Of a stretch of DNA of 64,000 bases, positions 1 to 8,506 are shown in pieces (positions within the stretch are counted from its first letter, which is position 1; each line of letters begins with the position of its first letter). Source of the stretch: Sporosarcina sp. P32b (GTDB taxonomy: Bacteria; Bacillota; Bacilli; Bacillales_A; Planococcaceae); assembly GCF_002743335.1 (NCBI RefSeq), contig NZ_PDZB01000013.1, positions 26,325 through 90,324 of the forward strand, written 5' to 3'. The translations under genes and the position numbers were made by a program. A model generated the notes under the pieces. It did no database searches. It was not told the origin of the DNA and worked only from the letters and a program-made list of their open reading frames with translations.

Positions 1-1
1 C

Positions 2-1312
2 AATCCGCTTTATACACCTGACGAAATTTCTTACATTCTTGAAAACAGTGACGCCAAAGCCGTTATTGCGATCGATCAGTTATTGCCACTTGTAGAAGTA
101 GCAAGCCAGTCATTCCCGACGATTGAGAACTATGTCGTCTGTGAAATGAGTCCGGATGCAGCACAGAAATTAGCTGCGCTGAATGACGCGGTGAAGGCAA
201 AAGTACATCCATTTAGCATGCTCATTAAGAAGTCTAAACCGATGACGGAAGCGGTTGAAGTTGACGAGAATGAAAGCGCTATCATCCTTTACACATCGGG
301 AACAACAGGACACCCGAAAGGTGCGATGTTAACTCATAAGAATATTTACTCGAATGCGCGTGATGTCGGGGACTATTTAGGCTTCTCCGAGAATGATAAA
401 ATCGTAGCGACATTGCCTTTATTCCACGTGTTCGCATTAACGGTTGTAGCAAATGCACCGCTCGTTAAAGGGGCTACTATTTTACTCGAGCCACGCTTTA
501 GCCCGGGTGAGATATTTGATATGATTCGCGAGCAGAAGGCGACGGTATTTGCGGGCGTTCCTACTATGTATAACTTCCTTTATCAATATCCGGAAGGTAA
601 AACAGAAGACTTCGAATCAATCAGACTCGCGATTTCAGGTGGATCATCATTACCTGTTTCTTTGCTTCATGACTTCGAAGAAAAATTCGATGTGCGCGTT
701 TCGGAAGGGTACGGTCTATCCGAAGCCTCACCGGTTACATGTTTCAACCCATTAGACCGCGAGCGGGTTCCTGGATCAATCGGAACGAATATCATGAACG
801 TGGAGAACAAAGTGGTCGACGAAATGGGTGAAGAAGTTCCTGACAATGAAGTTGGCGAATTAATTGTACGCGGACCGAACGTTATGAAAGGCTATTATAA
901 AATGCCTGAAGAAACTGCGGCTGCACTTCGTGACGGATGGCTCTATACGGGCGATTTGGCGCGACGCGATGAAAACGGTTACTTTTATATCGTAGACCGC
1001 AAGAAAGATATGATTATCGTCGGTGGATTCAACGTTTATCCTCGAGAAGTAGAGGAAGTGCTGTTTAGCCATCGTGACATCGTGGAAGCGGCAGTCGTTG
1101 GTGTGCCAGACGCGAACTTCGGTGAAGAAGTACAAGCGTATGTTGTATTGAAGAAAGGTTCGGATGCTACGGAACAGTCGCTGCATGAATTCTGTGCGAA
1201 GCGTCTCGTGAAGTATAAAGTGCCGAAAACAATTGAGTTCCTAGATGAGTTACCGAAAAATACGACAGGTAAGATTTTAAGACGTTCATTGAAAGATCAA
1301 ATTAAGAGTTGA
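2..1312 (+). CDS. Long-chain fatty acid-CoA ligase, 5' end cut by window edge
   Basis: This is the C-terminal 436 residues of an acyl-CoA synthetase, which activates fatty acids with ATP and CoA through an acyl-AMP intermediate. The frame is open from base 2, so the start lies outside the window; family members are usually about 510-520 residues, so roughly 75-80 are missing. The AMP-binding P-loop [11 protein letters not shown] lies near base 293, GYGLSEASP near 710, [20 protein letters not shown] near 944, and the C-terminal lysine motif TGKILRR near 1267. A hairpin terminator follows directly. It resembles B. subtilis LcfB/YhfL, but substrate chain length cannot be read from the sequence. 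Confidence 0.93.
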   Translation, partial: NPLYTPDEISYILENSDAKAVIAIDQLLPLVEVASQSFPTIENYVVCEMSPDAAQKLAALNDAVKAKVHPFSMLIKKSKPMTEAVEVDENESAIILYTSGTTGHPKGAMLTHKNIYSNARDVGDYLGFSENDKIVATLPLFHVFALTVVANAPLVKGATILLEPRFSPGEIFDMIREQKATVFAGVPTMYNFLYQYPEGKTEDFESIRLAISGGSSLPVSLLHDFEEKFDVRVSEGYGLSEASPVTCFNPLDRERVPGSIGTNIMNVENKVVDEMGEEVPDNEVGELIVRGPNVMKGYYKMPEETAAALRDGWLYTGDLARRDENGYFYIVDRKKDMIIVGGFNVYPREVEEVLFSHRDIVEAAVVGVPDANFGEEVQAYVVLKKGSDATEQSLHEFCAKRLVKYKVPKTIEFLDELPKNTTGKILRRSLKDQIKS

Positions 1313-1324
1313 AGAGTATAGAAG

Positions 1325-1363
1325 CGAGTGATGGGGAAGCATATCCCGTCACTCGTTTTTTTT
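1325..1363 (+). terminator. Rho-independent terminator of the acyl-CoA ligase gene
   Basis: An 11-bp stem, CGAGTGATGGG pairing with CCCGTCACTCG (one G.T pair), is followed by eight T. It begins 13 bases after the ligase stop codon. Confidence 0.9.
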
Positions 1364-1436
1364 ACGCATTTATTGCCAAAGTAAGCGCGGTCTTGTTATG
1401 GTTTAGAGAGAATAGTGAGAAAACAGGAGGGATTAG

Positions 1437-3407
1437 ATGAATAAACGATGTGTAATGATTGAAGATTTGTTTGAAACGAAATCTGTAACGAATCCGGTAT
1501 TGGCGCCTAACGACGAAGAAGCGGTGTTTACGGTGACGGAATTAAATAAAGAAGAGAATGCGTATCATTCGGCGATTCATCATATCGATTTGCAGACGGG
1601 TGACGTAACGCGTTGGACATATGGTAAGCAACAAGTCAGTGAGACGAAATGGTCTCCAGACGGTAAGCAACTCGCGTTTATATCGAATCGTAGTGAAACG
1701 AATCAACTCTATCTAATGCAGAAAGCGGGCGGGGAAGCACATGCGCTGACGGACTGTAAAGAAGGAATTGATTCATTCGAATGGTCACCGTGCGGTAAGA
1801 AAATCTGGTTTACAGGCAAGCTGAAAACAGGCGAAACATTTTCTACTACAGTACAGAAGCAAGAAGGATTTCCGCAACCGATTCGTGTGACGAAAATGAA
1901 ATACAAAGAAGATTTCATAGGAGTTTTACCGCAAGACGAATACACTCAAATCGGCTATGTCGATGTCGCGACGTGCAATGTCTGTAACTTCACAAAAGAA
2001 CCATTTGATCATTCACTTGAGGCAGTTTCGCATGACGGCAAGCAATTGGTCATCGGTGTCAATCGCAACGAGCAGACGGATCATGACTTCAGCGTTCCGC
2101 TCGTGCTGTTGGATATTGAAACTAGAAAAGAGACAGTCATTCTCGATGAACAAGGCTTTTTCGGCAATGTAGCTTTCTCTAAAGACGACCGTTATATTGC
2201 GTATACAGGGTATGATATGACGTTCCAAAACGTTACGCAGGCAGATGTTTTCGTCTATGACCAGACGAACGGTCAGACGATGAATGTAACAGCGGGGATT
2301 GACGCACCGATCGGAGACGAAAGTATTTCCGATCATTTGCAGCAAACGATTGCACCAGGCGTAGTGTGGACGGAAGATGAGCAATTGTATTTCCAGCTAT
2401 CGAGTATGGGGGAAGTGCGTTTATATGCGGCTACACTCGACGGCGCGATCTATCCTGCGACGGGGGAAGAAGAACATGTTTACGGCTATGATGTTGCGAG
2501 GAACGCTGAATTCGCGTTGCTTACCGTTAGCACGATGACGAATCCCGGAGAACTGTATCGTCAATCGATTGCGACAGGTGAACGGACAAAGCTGACTTCA
2601 TTCAATGAAGGCTGGTTGAAGAAAGTGAAGGTAGTGGAACCGGAAACGATTCAGTATACGAATGGCAATGAAAATATCCAAGGGTGGTTAATGAAGCCTG
2701 CGAACTTCACAGCAGGTCAAACGTATCCGCTCATTGTCGAAATTCACGGTGGACCGCATGCGATGTACGGCTATACGTATTTCCATGAGATGCAAGTGTT
2801 AGCGGCGCAAGGTTACGGAGTACTCTATCTCAATCCACGTGGCAGCCATGGTTACAGTCAAGCGTTTGTTGACGCAGTGCGCGGTGACTATGGTGGCGGT
2901 GGATATGAAGACATTATGGCAGGACTGGATGAAGTGTTGAAAACGGAAAGTTGGATTGATGAAACGCGCCTTGGCGTGACAGGTGGTAGCTACGGTGGTT
3001 TCATGACGAACTGGATTGTCGGGCATTCGAATCGATTCAAAGCAGCCGTTACGCAACGCTCCATCAGCAACTGGGTCAGCTTCTTCGGCGTATCCAATAT
3101 TGGCTACTACTTCACCGATTGGCATTTAAAAGCGGGAATGACAGATGTCGACACGCTATGGAAGCAGTCGCCGTTAAAGTATGCAGAGAATATTGATACA
3201 CCGTTATTGATTCTTCATGCAGAACGAGATTTCGTTTGCCCAATCGAGCAAGCGGAACAACTCTTCATTACATTAAAGGATTTAGGCAAAGAGACAGAAT
3301 TTGTGCGCTTCCCCGAATCCGATCATAATATGTCAAGAACAGGGAAACCGAATCTGCGAATTGCGAGATTAGAAGAGATTACCGGGTGGTTTAAACGTTA
3401 TCTATAA
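1437..3407 (+). CDS. S9 family prolyl oligopeptidase-type peptidase
   Basis: This is a 656-residue serine peptidase of the acylaminoacyl-peptidase/prolyl oligopeptidase clan (B. subtilis YuxL type). The N-terminal two thirds has PD40/WD40-like propeller repeats, e.g. SPDGKQLAFISNRS. The C-terminal third is an alpha/beta hydrolase with the nucleophile elbow GGSYGGF (Ser518) and plausible partners Asp598 (HAERDFVCP) and His630 (ESDHNMS). An AGGAGGG ribosome site sits 8 bases before the chosen ATG; a later ATG, six codons in, is less well placed. There is no signal peptide, so it is probably cytosolic. It appears to be monocistronic. Confidence 0.93.
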   Translation: MNKRCVMIEDLFETKSVTNPVLAPNDEEAVFTVTELNKEENAYHSAIHHIDLQTGDVTRWTYGKQQVSETKWSPDGKQLAFISNRSETNQLYLMQKAGGEAHALTDCKEGIDSFEWSPCGKKIWFTGKLKTGETFSTTVQKQEGFPQPIRVTKMKYKEDFIGVLPQDEYTQIGYVDVATCNVCNFTKEPFDHSLEAVSHDGKQLVIGVNRNEQTDHDFSVPLVLLDIETRKETVILDEQGFFGNVAFSKDDRYIAYTGYDMTFQNVTQADVFVYDQTNGQTMNVTAGIDAPIGDESISDHLQQTIAPGVVWTEDEQLYFQLSSMGEVRLYAATLDGAIYPATGEEEHVYGYDVARNAEFALLTVSTMTNPGELYRQSIATGERTKLTSFNEGWLKKVKVVEPETIQYTNGNENIQGWLMKPANFTAGQTYPLIVEIHGGPHAMYGYTYFHEMQVLAAQGYGVLYLNPRGSHGYSQAFVDAVRGDYGGGGYEDIMAGLDEVLKTESWIDETRLGVTGGSYGGFMTNWIVGHSNRFKAAVTQRSISNWVSFFGVSNIGYYFTDWHLKAGMTDVDTLWKQSPLKYAENIDTPLLILHAERDFVCPIEQAEQLFITLKDLGKETEFVRFPESDHNMSRTGKPNLRIARLEEITGWFKRYL

Positions 3408-3510
3408 GGTAAGATGAGATTGTATGCCCAAACGGCTATACATGAAAAATATAGTGTGTATAATGAGATACGAATTAAACTTATAAAAACTACTTGAGAA
3501 GAGGTTCTGC

Positions 3511-4956
3511 ATGATGGAAGAACAATTACTGTACAGAATAGAGTCGGATTTTATCGGAGAGAAGAAGGTGCCGCTAGACGCGTATTATGGTATCCAGACA
3601 TTACGCGCGGCAGAAAACTTTCCCATTACAGGCTACCGCGTCAACCGCGACTTAATTCGTGCGATTGCAATCGTCAAAAAATCTGCAGCACAAGCTAACC
3701 GCGACATTGGTCAATTGGACGCTAATCTTGCAGAAGCAATCATTAAGGCATCTGAAGAAGTGATCAATGGCGCATTGCGCGATCAGTTCCTCGTGGATCC
3801 AATCCAAGGTGGAGCCGGAACGTCCGTAAATATGAACGCAAACGAAGTTATCGCCAACCGTGCACTTGAAATTCTCGGTCATAAAAAAGGCGAATACGAC
3901 ATCATTAGCCCGAACTCGCACGTCAACATGGCGCAGTCGACAAATGACGCGTTCCCGACTGCGATTCATATCGCAACACTCATGAAAGTGGACAAACTAC
4001 TTGGAGTTATGGAGTCCCTTCATAAAACCTACTTGAAAAAATCAATCGAGTTCCAATCGGTCTTGAAAATGGGCCGTACCCACTTGCAAGACGCGGTTCC
4101 AATTCGTCTTGGACAAGAATTCGAAGCATACGCGATGGTACTACGCCGCGACATCGAACGCGTTCGTGTATCCCGTGTGTATTTATATGAAATCAATATG
4201 GGCGCTACAGCTGTCGGAACGGGCTTGAACGCGGACCCACTGTATATTAAAAAAGTAGCGAGCTACCTATCAGAAAACAGTGGTTTCGAATTAAAGTCTT
4301 CTACGCATTTAGTAGACGCAACACAAAACACAGACTCATACGTTCAAGTATCTGCAGCACTCCGCGGCACGATGCTGAACCAGTCTAAAATCTGTAATGA
4401 CTTGCGCCTCATGGCATCCGGTCCACGTACAGGTCTATCTGAAATTGCATTACCAGCAAGACAGCCAGGATCGTCTATCATGCCAGGAAAAGTGAACCCG
4501 GTTATGGCAGAAGTCATGAACCAAGTGTCGTTCCAAGTAGTCGGCAACGATATGACGATCGCATTGGCGTCAGAAGCGGGACAGTTCGAATTAAACGTTA
4601 TGGAGCCAGTACTCGTATTCAACTTGCTGCAGTCATTGAAAATCATGACAAACGTCTTCGGCGCATTCCGCGATTATTGTTTAGACGGCATCACGGCAAA
4701 CGTCGAGCACTTGAATGAGTATGTGGAGAAGAGTATCGGGATCATCACGGCAATTAATCCGCACGTAGGCTATGAAGTAGCGTCAGAGATCGCGAAAGAA
4801 GCGTTGTTAACGAACAAGTCGATCCGTGAGATTTGTATCGAGCGAAATATTTTGTCGAAAGAAGAGTTGGATACGATTCTGCATCCGTTCGAGATGACGA
4901 AGCCTGGTATTTCGGGTAAAGAGTTGTTGAAGAAGAAGATTATACTTTCTAAGTGA
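3511..4956 (+). CDS. aspA: Aspartate ammonia-lyase
   Basis: The 481-residue product belongs to the aspartase/fumarase superfamily and would deaminate L-aspartate to fumarate and ammonia. The signature loop GSSIMPGKVNP is at residues 320-330, and the N-terminal YGIQTLRAAENF is typical of AspA rather than FumC. The start follows a GAAGAGG site. The gene is 16 bases upstream of comFB and shares its strand, so the two are probably cotranscribed and end at the terminator at 5249-5279. Unlike B. subtilis, no asparaginase gene (ansA) precedes it. Confidence 0.95.
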   Translation: MMEEQLLYRIESDFIGEKKVPLDAYYGIQTLRAAENFPITGYRVNRDLIRAIAIVKKSAAQANRDIGQLDANLAEAIIKASEEVINGALRDQFLVDPIQGGAGTSVNMNANEVIANRALEILGHKKGEYDIISPNSHVNMAQSTNDAFPTAIHIATLMKVDKLLGVMESLHKTYLKKSIEFQSVLKMGRTHLQDAVPIRLGQEFEAYAMVLRRDIERVRVSRVYLYEINMGATAVGTGLNADPLYIKKVASYLSENSGFELKSSTHLVDATQNTDSYVQVSAALRGTMLNQSKICNDLRLMASGPRTGLSEIALPARQPGSSIMPGKVNPVMAEVMNQVSFQVVGNDMTIALASEAGQFELNVMEPVLVFNLLQSLKIMTNVFGAFRDYCLDGITANVEHLNEYVEKSIGIITAINPHVGYEVASEIAKEALLTNKSIREICIERNILSKEELDTILHPFEMTKPGISGKELLKKKIILSK

Positions 4957-4972
4957 GAAGGAGTATCTGACT

Positions 4973-5263
4973 ATGAAAGTGCATAATATTATGGAGGTCG
5001 TGGTACGCGACGTGATTTCCAAATATAAGAATGAGTTGCATTTGCCGTGTACATGCGAGCGTTGCCTCAATGATGTACTGGCGATGACGTTGAATCATGT
5101 TACGCCTCAATATGTCGTCGATGAAGCAAACAGTGCGTATATCCGTGCTGTCCATGAAGCGGATCGTCAAGGGGCGACTGCCGTTTTGACGAAAGTTGCG
5201 TGGGCTGCGGGAGTTGTTGGGCAAAGTCCGCGATGCGACAATATGAAAAATCCTTCCGAGTGA
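4973..5263 (+). CDS. comFB: ComFB family late competence protein
   Basis: This 96-residue protein matches ComFB: an N-terminal NIMEVVVRDV helix, a cysteine cluster LPCTCERC (Cys26, 28, 31), then the conserved block DVLAMTLNHVTPQYVV. In B. subtilis comFB lies between comFA and comFC; here those two overlap directly at 9874 and comFB sits behind aspA. ComFB proteins have been reported to bind cyclic dinucleotides; the competence role is inferred from the family name only. The start has a GAGAAGGAG site. Its last codons lie inside the terminator stem. Confidence 0.85.
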   Translation: MKVHNIMEVVVRDVISKYKNELHLPCTCERCLNDVLAMTLNHVTPQYVVDEANSAYIRAVHEADRQGATAVLTKVAWAAGVVGQSPRCDNMKNPSE

Positions 5264-5279
5264 TTCGGAAGGATTTTTT
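5249..5279 (+). terminator. Terminator of aspA-comFB
   Basis: AATCCTTCCGAG pairs with TTCGGAAGGATT, followed by a T run. The comFB stop codon lies in the loop. Confidence 0.92.
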
Positions 5280-5355
5280 CTTTGGAATATTAACGTTATT
5301 GGATGGATTTATTGCTGGTAGGTGGGGTAGTGGCTAGGCTACGCTGTGCTGTGCT

Positions 5356-6090
5356 GCGCTCATAGTTGGCTGAGATCCGCTCTATACAGCTCGTTTGCCG
5401 CTCTATGTAGCGTGTTATCCGCTCATACTTTACTGTGAGCGCTCTATTTAACCGTTTAACTGCTCAATGCAGACGTTTATCCGCTCTATCGATCATATTT
5501 GTGAAGCTTAGGACGAATCAATTGCTTATAGAAGGGACAGTGGCCGGGCCGCGCTCATAGTTGGTCTAGATCCGCTCTATCTAGCTCGGCTGCCGCTCTA
5601 TGTAGCGTGTTATGCGCTCATACTTTACTGTGAGCGCTCTATTTAACCGTTTAACTGCTCAATGAGGACGCATATCCGCTCTATCGACCATGCTGTGAAG
5701 CTTAGGACGAATCAATTGCTTATAGAAGGGGCAGTGGCCGGTCCGCGCTCATAGTTGGTCTAGATCCGCTCTACCTAGCTCGGCTGCCGCTCTATCAAAT
5801 GTGTTATCCGCTCATACTTTACCGTGAGTGCTCTATCCACCCATTTAACCGCTCAATGCAGACGTATATCCGCTCTATCGATCATGCTGTGAAGCTTAGG
5901 ACGAATCAATTGCTTATAGAAGGGACAGTGGCCGGGCCGCGCTCATAGTTGGTCTAGATCCGCTCTATCTAACTCGGCTGCCGCTCTATCAAATGTGTTA
6001 TCCGCTCATACTTTACCGTGAGTGCTCTATCCCCCCATTTAACCGCTCAATAAAGACGTCCAACCGCTCTAACAAGCCGATCGAACGCCT
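5356..6090. repeat. 194-bp tandem repeat built from 21-bp GCTC(A/T) modules
   Basis: A 194-195 bp unit starts at 5356, 5551, 5745 and 5939, giving about 3.7 copies, and fills the gap between the convergent aspA-comFB and enoyl-CoA hydratase genes. Inside each unit the motif CGCTCTAT or CGCTCATA recurs every 21 bp (occasionally 20), about seven times. The remaining 48 bp of each unit is a conserved spacer beginning near GAAGCTTAGGACGAATC. I see no convincing gene. A short open frame near 5993-6178 simply follows from the 21-bp (seven-codon) period. Confidence 0.95.
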
Positions 6091-6142
6091 AATTCACCAC
6101 ACTATGAACCTCAATCCATCACGTTTCATCCCTCAAAAACAC

Positions 6143-6919
6143 TCATTTCCCCTTAAATACAGGCTTCCGTTTCTCTGAAAAGGCAACCAACGCCTCCACA
6201 CGATCTTCTGTCGGCAACGTCATCTCATACGCCTTACGCTCGATCGCAAGCCCCGTCTGCAAGTCCGCCATCATCCCTTGCTTGATCGCAAACTTCGCCT
6301 GCTGAATTGCAATTGGTCCGTTCGCGAGTAATGAATCCACAAACGCATTTACGACTTCATTCAATGTATCCGAAGGCGCTTTTTGCGTCACCATGCCAAT
6401 CCGCAACGCTTCTTCAGCGGACACGCGTCGAGCTGTCAGAATCAATTCCATCGCTTTGGATTCACCAATTAAACGAGGCAACCGCTGCGTCCCGCCAGCC
6501 CCTGGAATAATCGCCAGCCCCGTTTCGGTCAGTCCCATCACTGCACTGTCCGCGGCAATCCGGAAATCACAAGCTAACGCAAGCTCCATACCGCCACCAA
6601 ACGCGAAGCCATTAATGACCGCAATCGTAGGCTGTGGCAACTGGTCAATCATCGTAAAGACGTCGCCAATTTTATTCAAATTCCGTCGCACCATTGATTC
6701 AGTCAACGTCTTTCGCTCTTTCAAATCAGCTCCCACACTAAACGCTCTGTCGCCGCTACCTGTAAATACTACTGCCCGTACGTCGGGATCGATTCGAATT
6801 CCTTCAACGACTTGCCCAAGCTCGAGCAACAGTTGAAAGTTAAACGCATTCATCGATTCCGGCCGGTTTAACGTCACATACGCTACCGCGTCCCGCTGTT
6901 CATAGATAATCCCCTGCAT
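6143..6919 (-). CDS. Enoyl-CoA hydratase/isomerase family protein
   Basis: This is a 258-residue crotonase-fold enzyme, probably hydrating 2-enoyl-CoA in fatty acid or amino acid breakdown. Visible motifs are the oxyanion-hole segments FSVGADLKER and NGFAFGGGMELALACD and the substrate loop IIPGAGGTQRLPR; the Glu residues expected for hydration are present (GGGMEL and LTETGL). The frame is open much further upstream (to 7132), but an AAGGAGG site sits 7 bases before the ATG at 6919 and the upstream part translates a hairpin repeat, so I chose the inner start. Exact substrate is unknown. Confidence 0.92.
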   Translation of the reverse strand: MQGIIYEQRDAVAYVTLNRPESMNAFNFQLLLELGQVVEGIRIDPDVRAVVFTGSGDRAFSVGADLKERKTLTESMVRRNLNKIGDVFTMIDQLPQPTIAVINGFAFGGGMELALACDFRIAADSAVMGLTETGLAIIPGAGGTQRLPRLIGESKAMELILTARRVSAEEALRIGMVTQKAPSDTLNEVVNAFVDSLLANGPIAIQQAKFAIKQGMMADLQTGLAIERKAYEMTLPTEDRVEALVAFSEKRKPVFKGK

Positions 6920-6993
6920 AATCAAACGCCTCCTTGAAGTGTACAGTCTAGTTACAAGATAGCATGAAAGAGTTACTTCGTCAGTTTTAGAGA

Positions 6994-7130
6994 GTGGAAG
7001 GGGAAGGGCATCGTTACGCTGCGTTCCAGGCGGACGCGTTCGGGAGGGCCCGCGGTAAGCCAACTGTTCACCGCGTTCTCTTAGTTGTCTTACCTGTCGG
7101 GCTGGTCCTCCCTGAGTCGCCGCCTTCCAC
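6994..7130. repeat. Long imperfect-palindrome repeat, copy 1
   Basis: GTGGAAGG at the left pairs with CCTTCCAC at the right. Internally GGCGGACGCG, GGGAGG, CCGCGGTAAG and CCAAC face GTTG, CTTAC, CGGGC, CCTCCC and GTCGCCGCC, giving one long hairpin. Its organisation and sequence match the copy at 7183-7320. It lies between the enoyl-CoA hydratase and degV promoters. Confidence 0.85.
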
Positions 7131-7182
7131 ACCTCTTCACTAATGTGAATTCTTTAATTGAAGAGTAGCTTCACGTGGGATA

Positions 7183-7320
7183 GTGGAAGGGGATGGGGGT
7201 TCCAGATGGTACGCTTTCTGGAGGGACCGCGGTGAACCAACCAGGTCGCTGCGCTCCCTTTGGTTGTTTCACCTGATCGGTCTGATCCTCCCAGAGTCGA
7301 CCATCTTCCACCCCCATCCC
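7183..7320. repeat. Long imperfect-palindrome repeat, copy 2
   Basis: This has the same layout as copy 1. GTGGAAG pairs with CTTCCAC; alternatively GGATGGGGG pairs with CCCCCATCC. An inner stem runs from AGATGGTACGC through CGGTGAACCAACC to GGTTGTTTCACC and ends GTCGACCATCT. The two copies are separated by 52 bp. Confidence 0.85.
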
Positions 7321-7477
7321 TTACCTATTGCTGTTTCTTTAGTTTTTGTTGGGTTTCATTGTTGCAGTAGTGAGTAGGAACATTGCCGTTCATACTTAAT
7401 CTCTTGATATATGCACTTGAACTAGAATTCAATACCAATTTCAATGAACGACAGTAGGTGCCACCCAACTAAAAGTA

Positions 7478-7546
7478 GGATTGGAGCGGAGGGCGGCGAC
7501 TCAAGCCGAGCCCATGGGAAAGCGTCCGCCCAGAGCGCAAATCCCC
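7478..7546. repeat. Short member of the hairpin repeat family
   Basis: GGATTGGAGCGGAGGGCGGCG at the left is complementary, with mismatches, to GCGTCCGCCC and GCGCAAATCCCC at the right. The ends match the elements at 48564-48754 and 52742-52830. It is only about 70 bp, so it may be a deleted copy. Confidence 0.75.
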
Positions 7547-7643
7547 ACACGTACAGCATTTCAGCCTAACCACTTCAATTCCCCCCTTCACAGATGCCAA
7601 CTCCACCGATTTCAGGTAGAATAAGTAACAGGAGTTGATCATA

Positions 7644-8492
7644 TTGAAAACAGCGATTGTGACAGACACGACGGCGTATTTGCCGGATGACATAAAAGCA
7701 GAACTCGGGATCCATACCATCCCGTTACTCGTAACTATAGACGGCAAAGAATTCAAAGAAGACGCCGACATCACAACCGAAGCATTCTACGACATGGTAC
7801 GCGGCAAAGGCCCGCTACCGAAAACATCACAGCCCGCAATCGGCGACTTTGAAGCGCTATTTAGTGAACTCGCGAAAGACTACGACGCGGTCATTACGAT
7901 CCACCTATCGAGTGGCATCAGCGGAACGTATATGGGTGCAATTCAAGCTGCCGAGCTCGTGCCGGACCTAGAAGTGTTACCGTTTGATTCAGAAATTTCA
8001 GCCTATCCCCAAGGCTTTTACGCGATTCGTGCAGCGCAGCTTGCGAATGAAGGCGTACATCCACGTGCAATCATTGAAGAATTGAAAGAAATGCAGAAAG
8101 ACGTCAGAGCCTATTTCATGGTGGACGACTTATCGCATCTGCAACGTGGCGGCCGTTTATCCGGAGCACAGGCGTTAGTTGGCGGACTGCTACAAGTGAA
8201 GCCTGTCCTGCATTTCGAAGACAAAATTATCGTACCGTTTGAAAAAATCCGGACAGCGAGAAAAGCAATGAAGCGTATTTCGGATTTATTGTCGGAAGAC
8301 GCCAAGAATCAATTGCTCGACGCGGCAGTGATCCATGCGAATCGCTATGACGACGCAGTAGAATGGAAGAAACAGTTAGAAGAAAAACATCCGAACGTCG
8401 ATTTCACGATCAGCCACTTTGGCCCGGTCATCGGCACGCATCTTGGTGAAGGGGCGATGGGACTCGGTTGGGTGAAACGACGCGGAACCTGA
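7644..8492 (+). CDS. degV: DegV family fatty-acid-binding protein
   Basis: The 282-residue product is a DegV/FakB-type protein, a cytosolic carrier that binds a fatty acid for a kinase partner. Family hallmarks are the N-terminal IVTDTTAYLPDD, SSGISGTYMGA and DSEISAYPQGF. An AGGAG site nine bases upstream points to the TTG at 7644; the frame extends to another TTG at 7635, which is too close to that site. It heads the comF cluster as yviA does in B. subtilis, 14 bases before comFA. Confidence 0.92.
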   Translation: MKTAIVTDTTAYLPDDIKAELGIHTIPLLVTIDGKEFKEDADITTEAFYDMVRGKGPLPKTSQPAIGDFEALFSELAKDYDAVITIHLSSGISGTYMGAIQAAELVPDLEVLPFDSEISAYPQGFYAIRAAQLANEGVHPRAIIEELKEMQKDVRAYFMVDDLSHLQRGGRLSGAQALVGGLLQVKPVLHFEDKIIVPFEKIRTARKAMKRISDLLSEDAKNQLLDAAVIHANRYDDAVEWKKQLEEKHPNVDFTISHFGPVIGTHLGEGAMGLGWVKRRGT

Positions 8493-8506
8493 ACAGGGGG
8501 AACTGC

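Noticed and set aside
5356..6090. CRISPR array
   Set aside because: Repeat units are too short (8-9 bp core) with 12-13 bp gaps that are themselves repeated between 194-bp units; no cas genes are present.
6920..7132. N-terminal extension of the enoyl-CoA hydratase to 329 residues
   Set aside because: The added 71 residues translate the hairpin repeat, are Arg/Pro-rich and lack a ribosome site; AAGGAGG marks the inner ATG.
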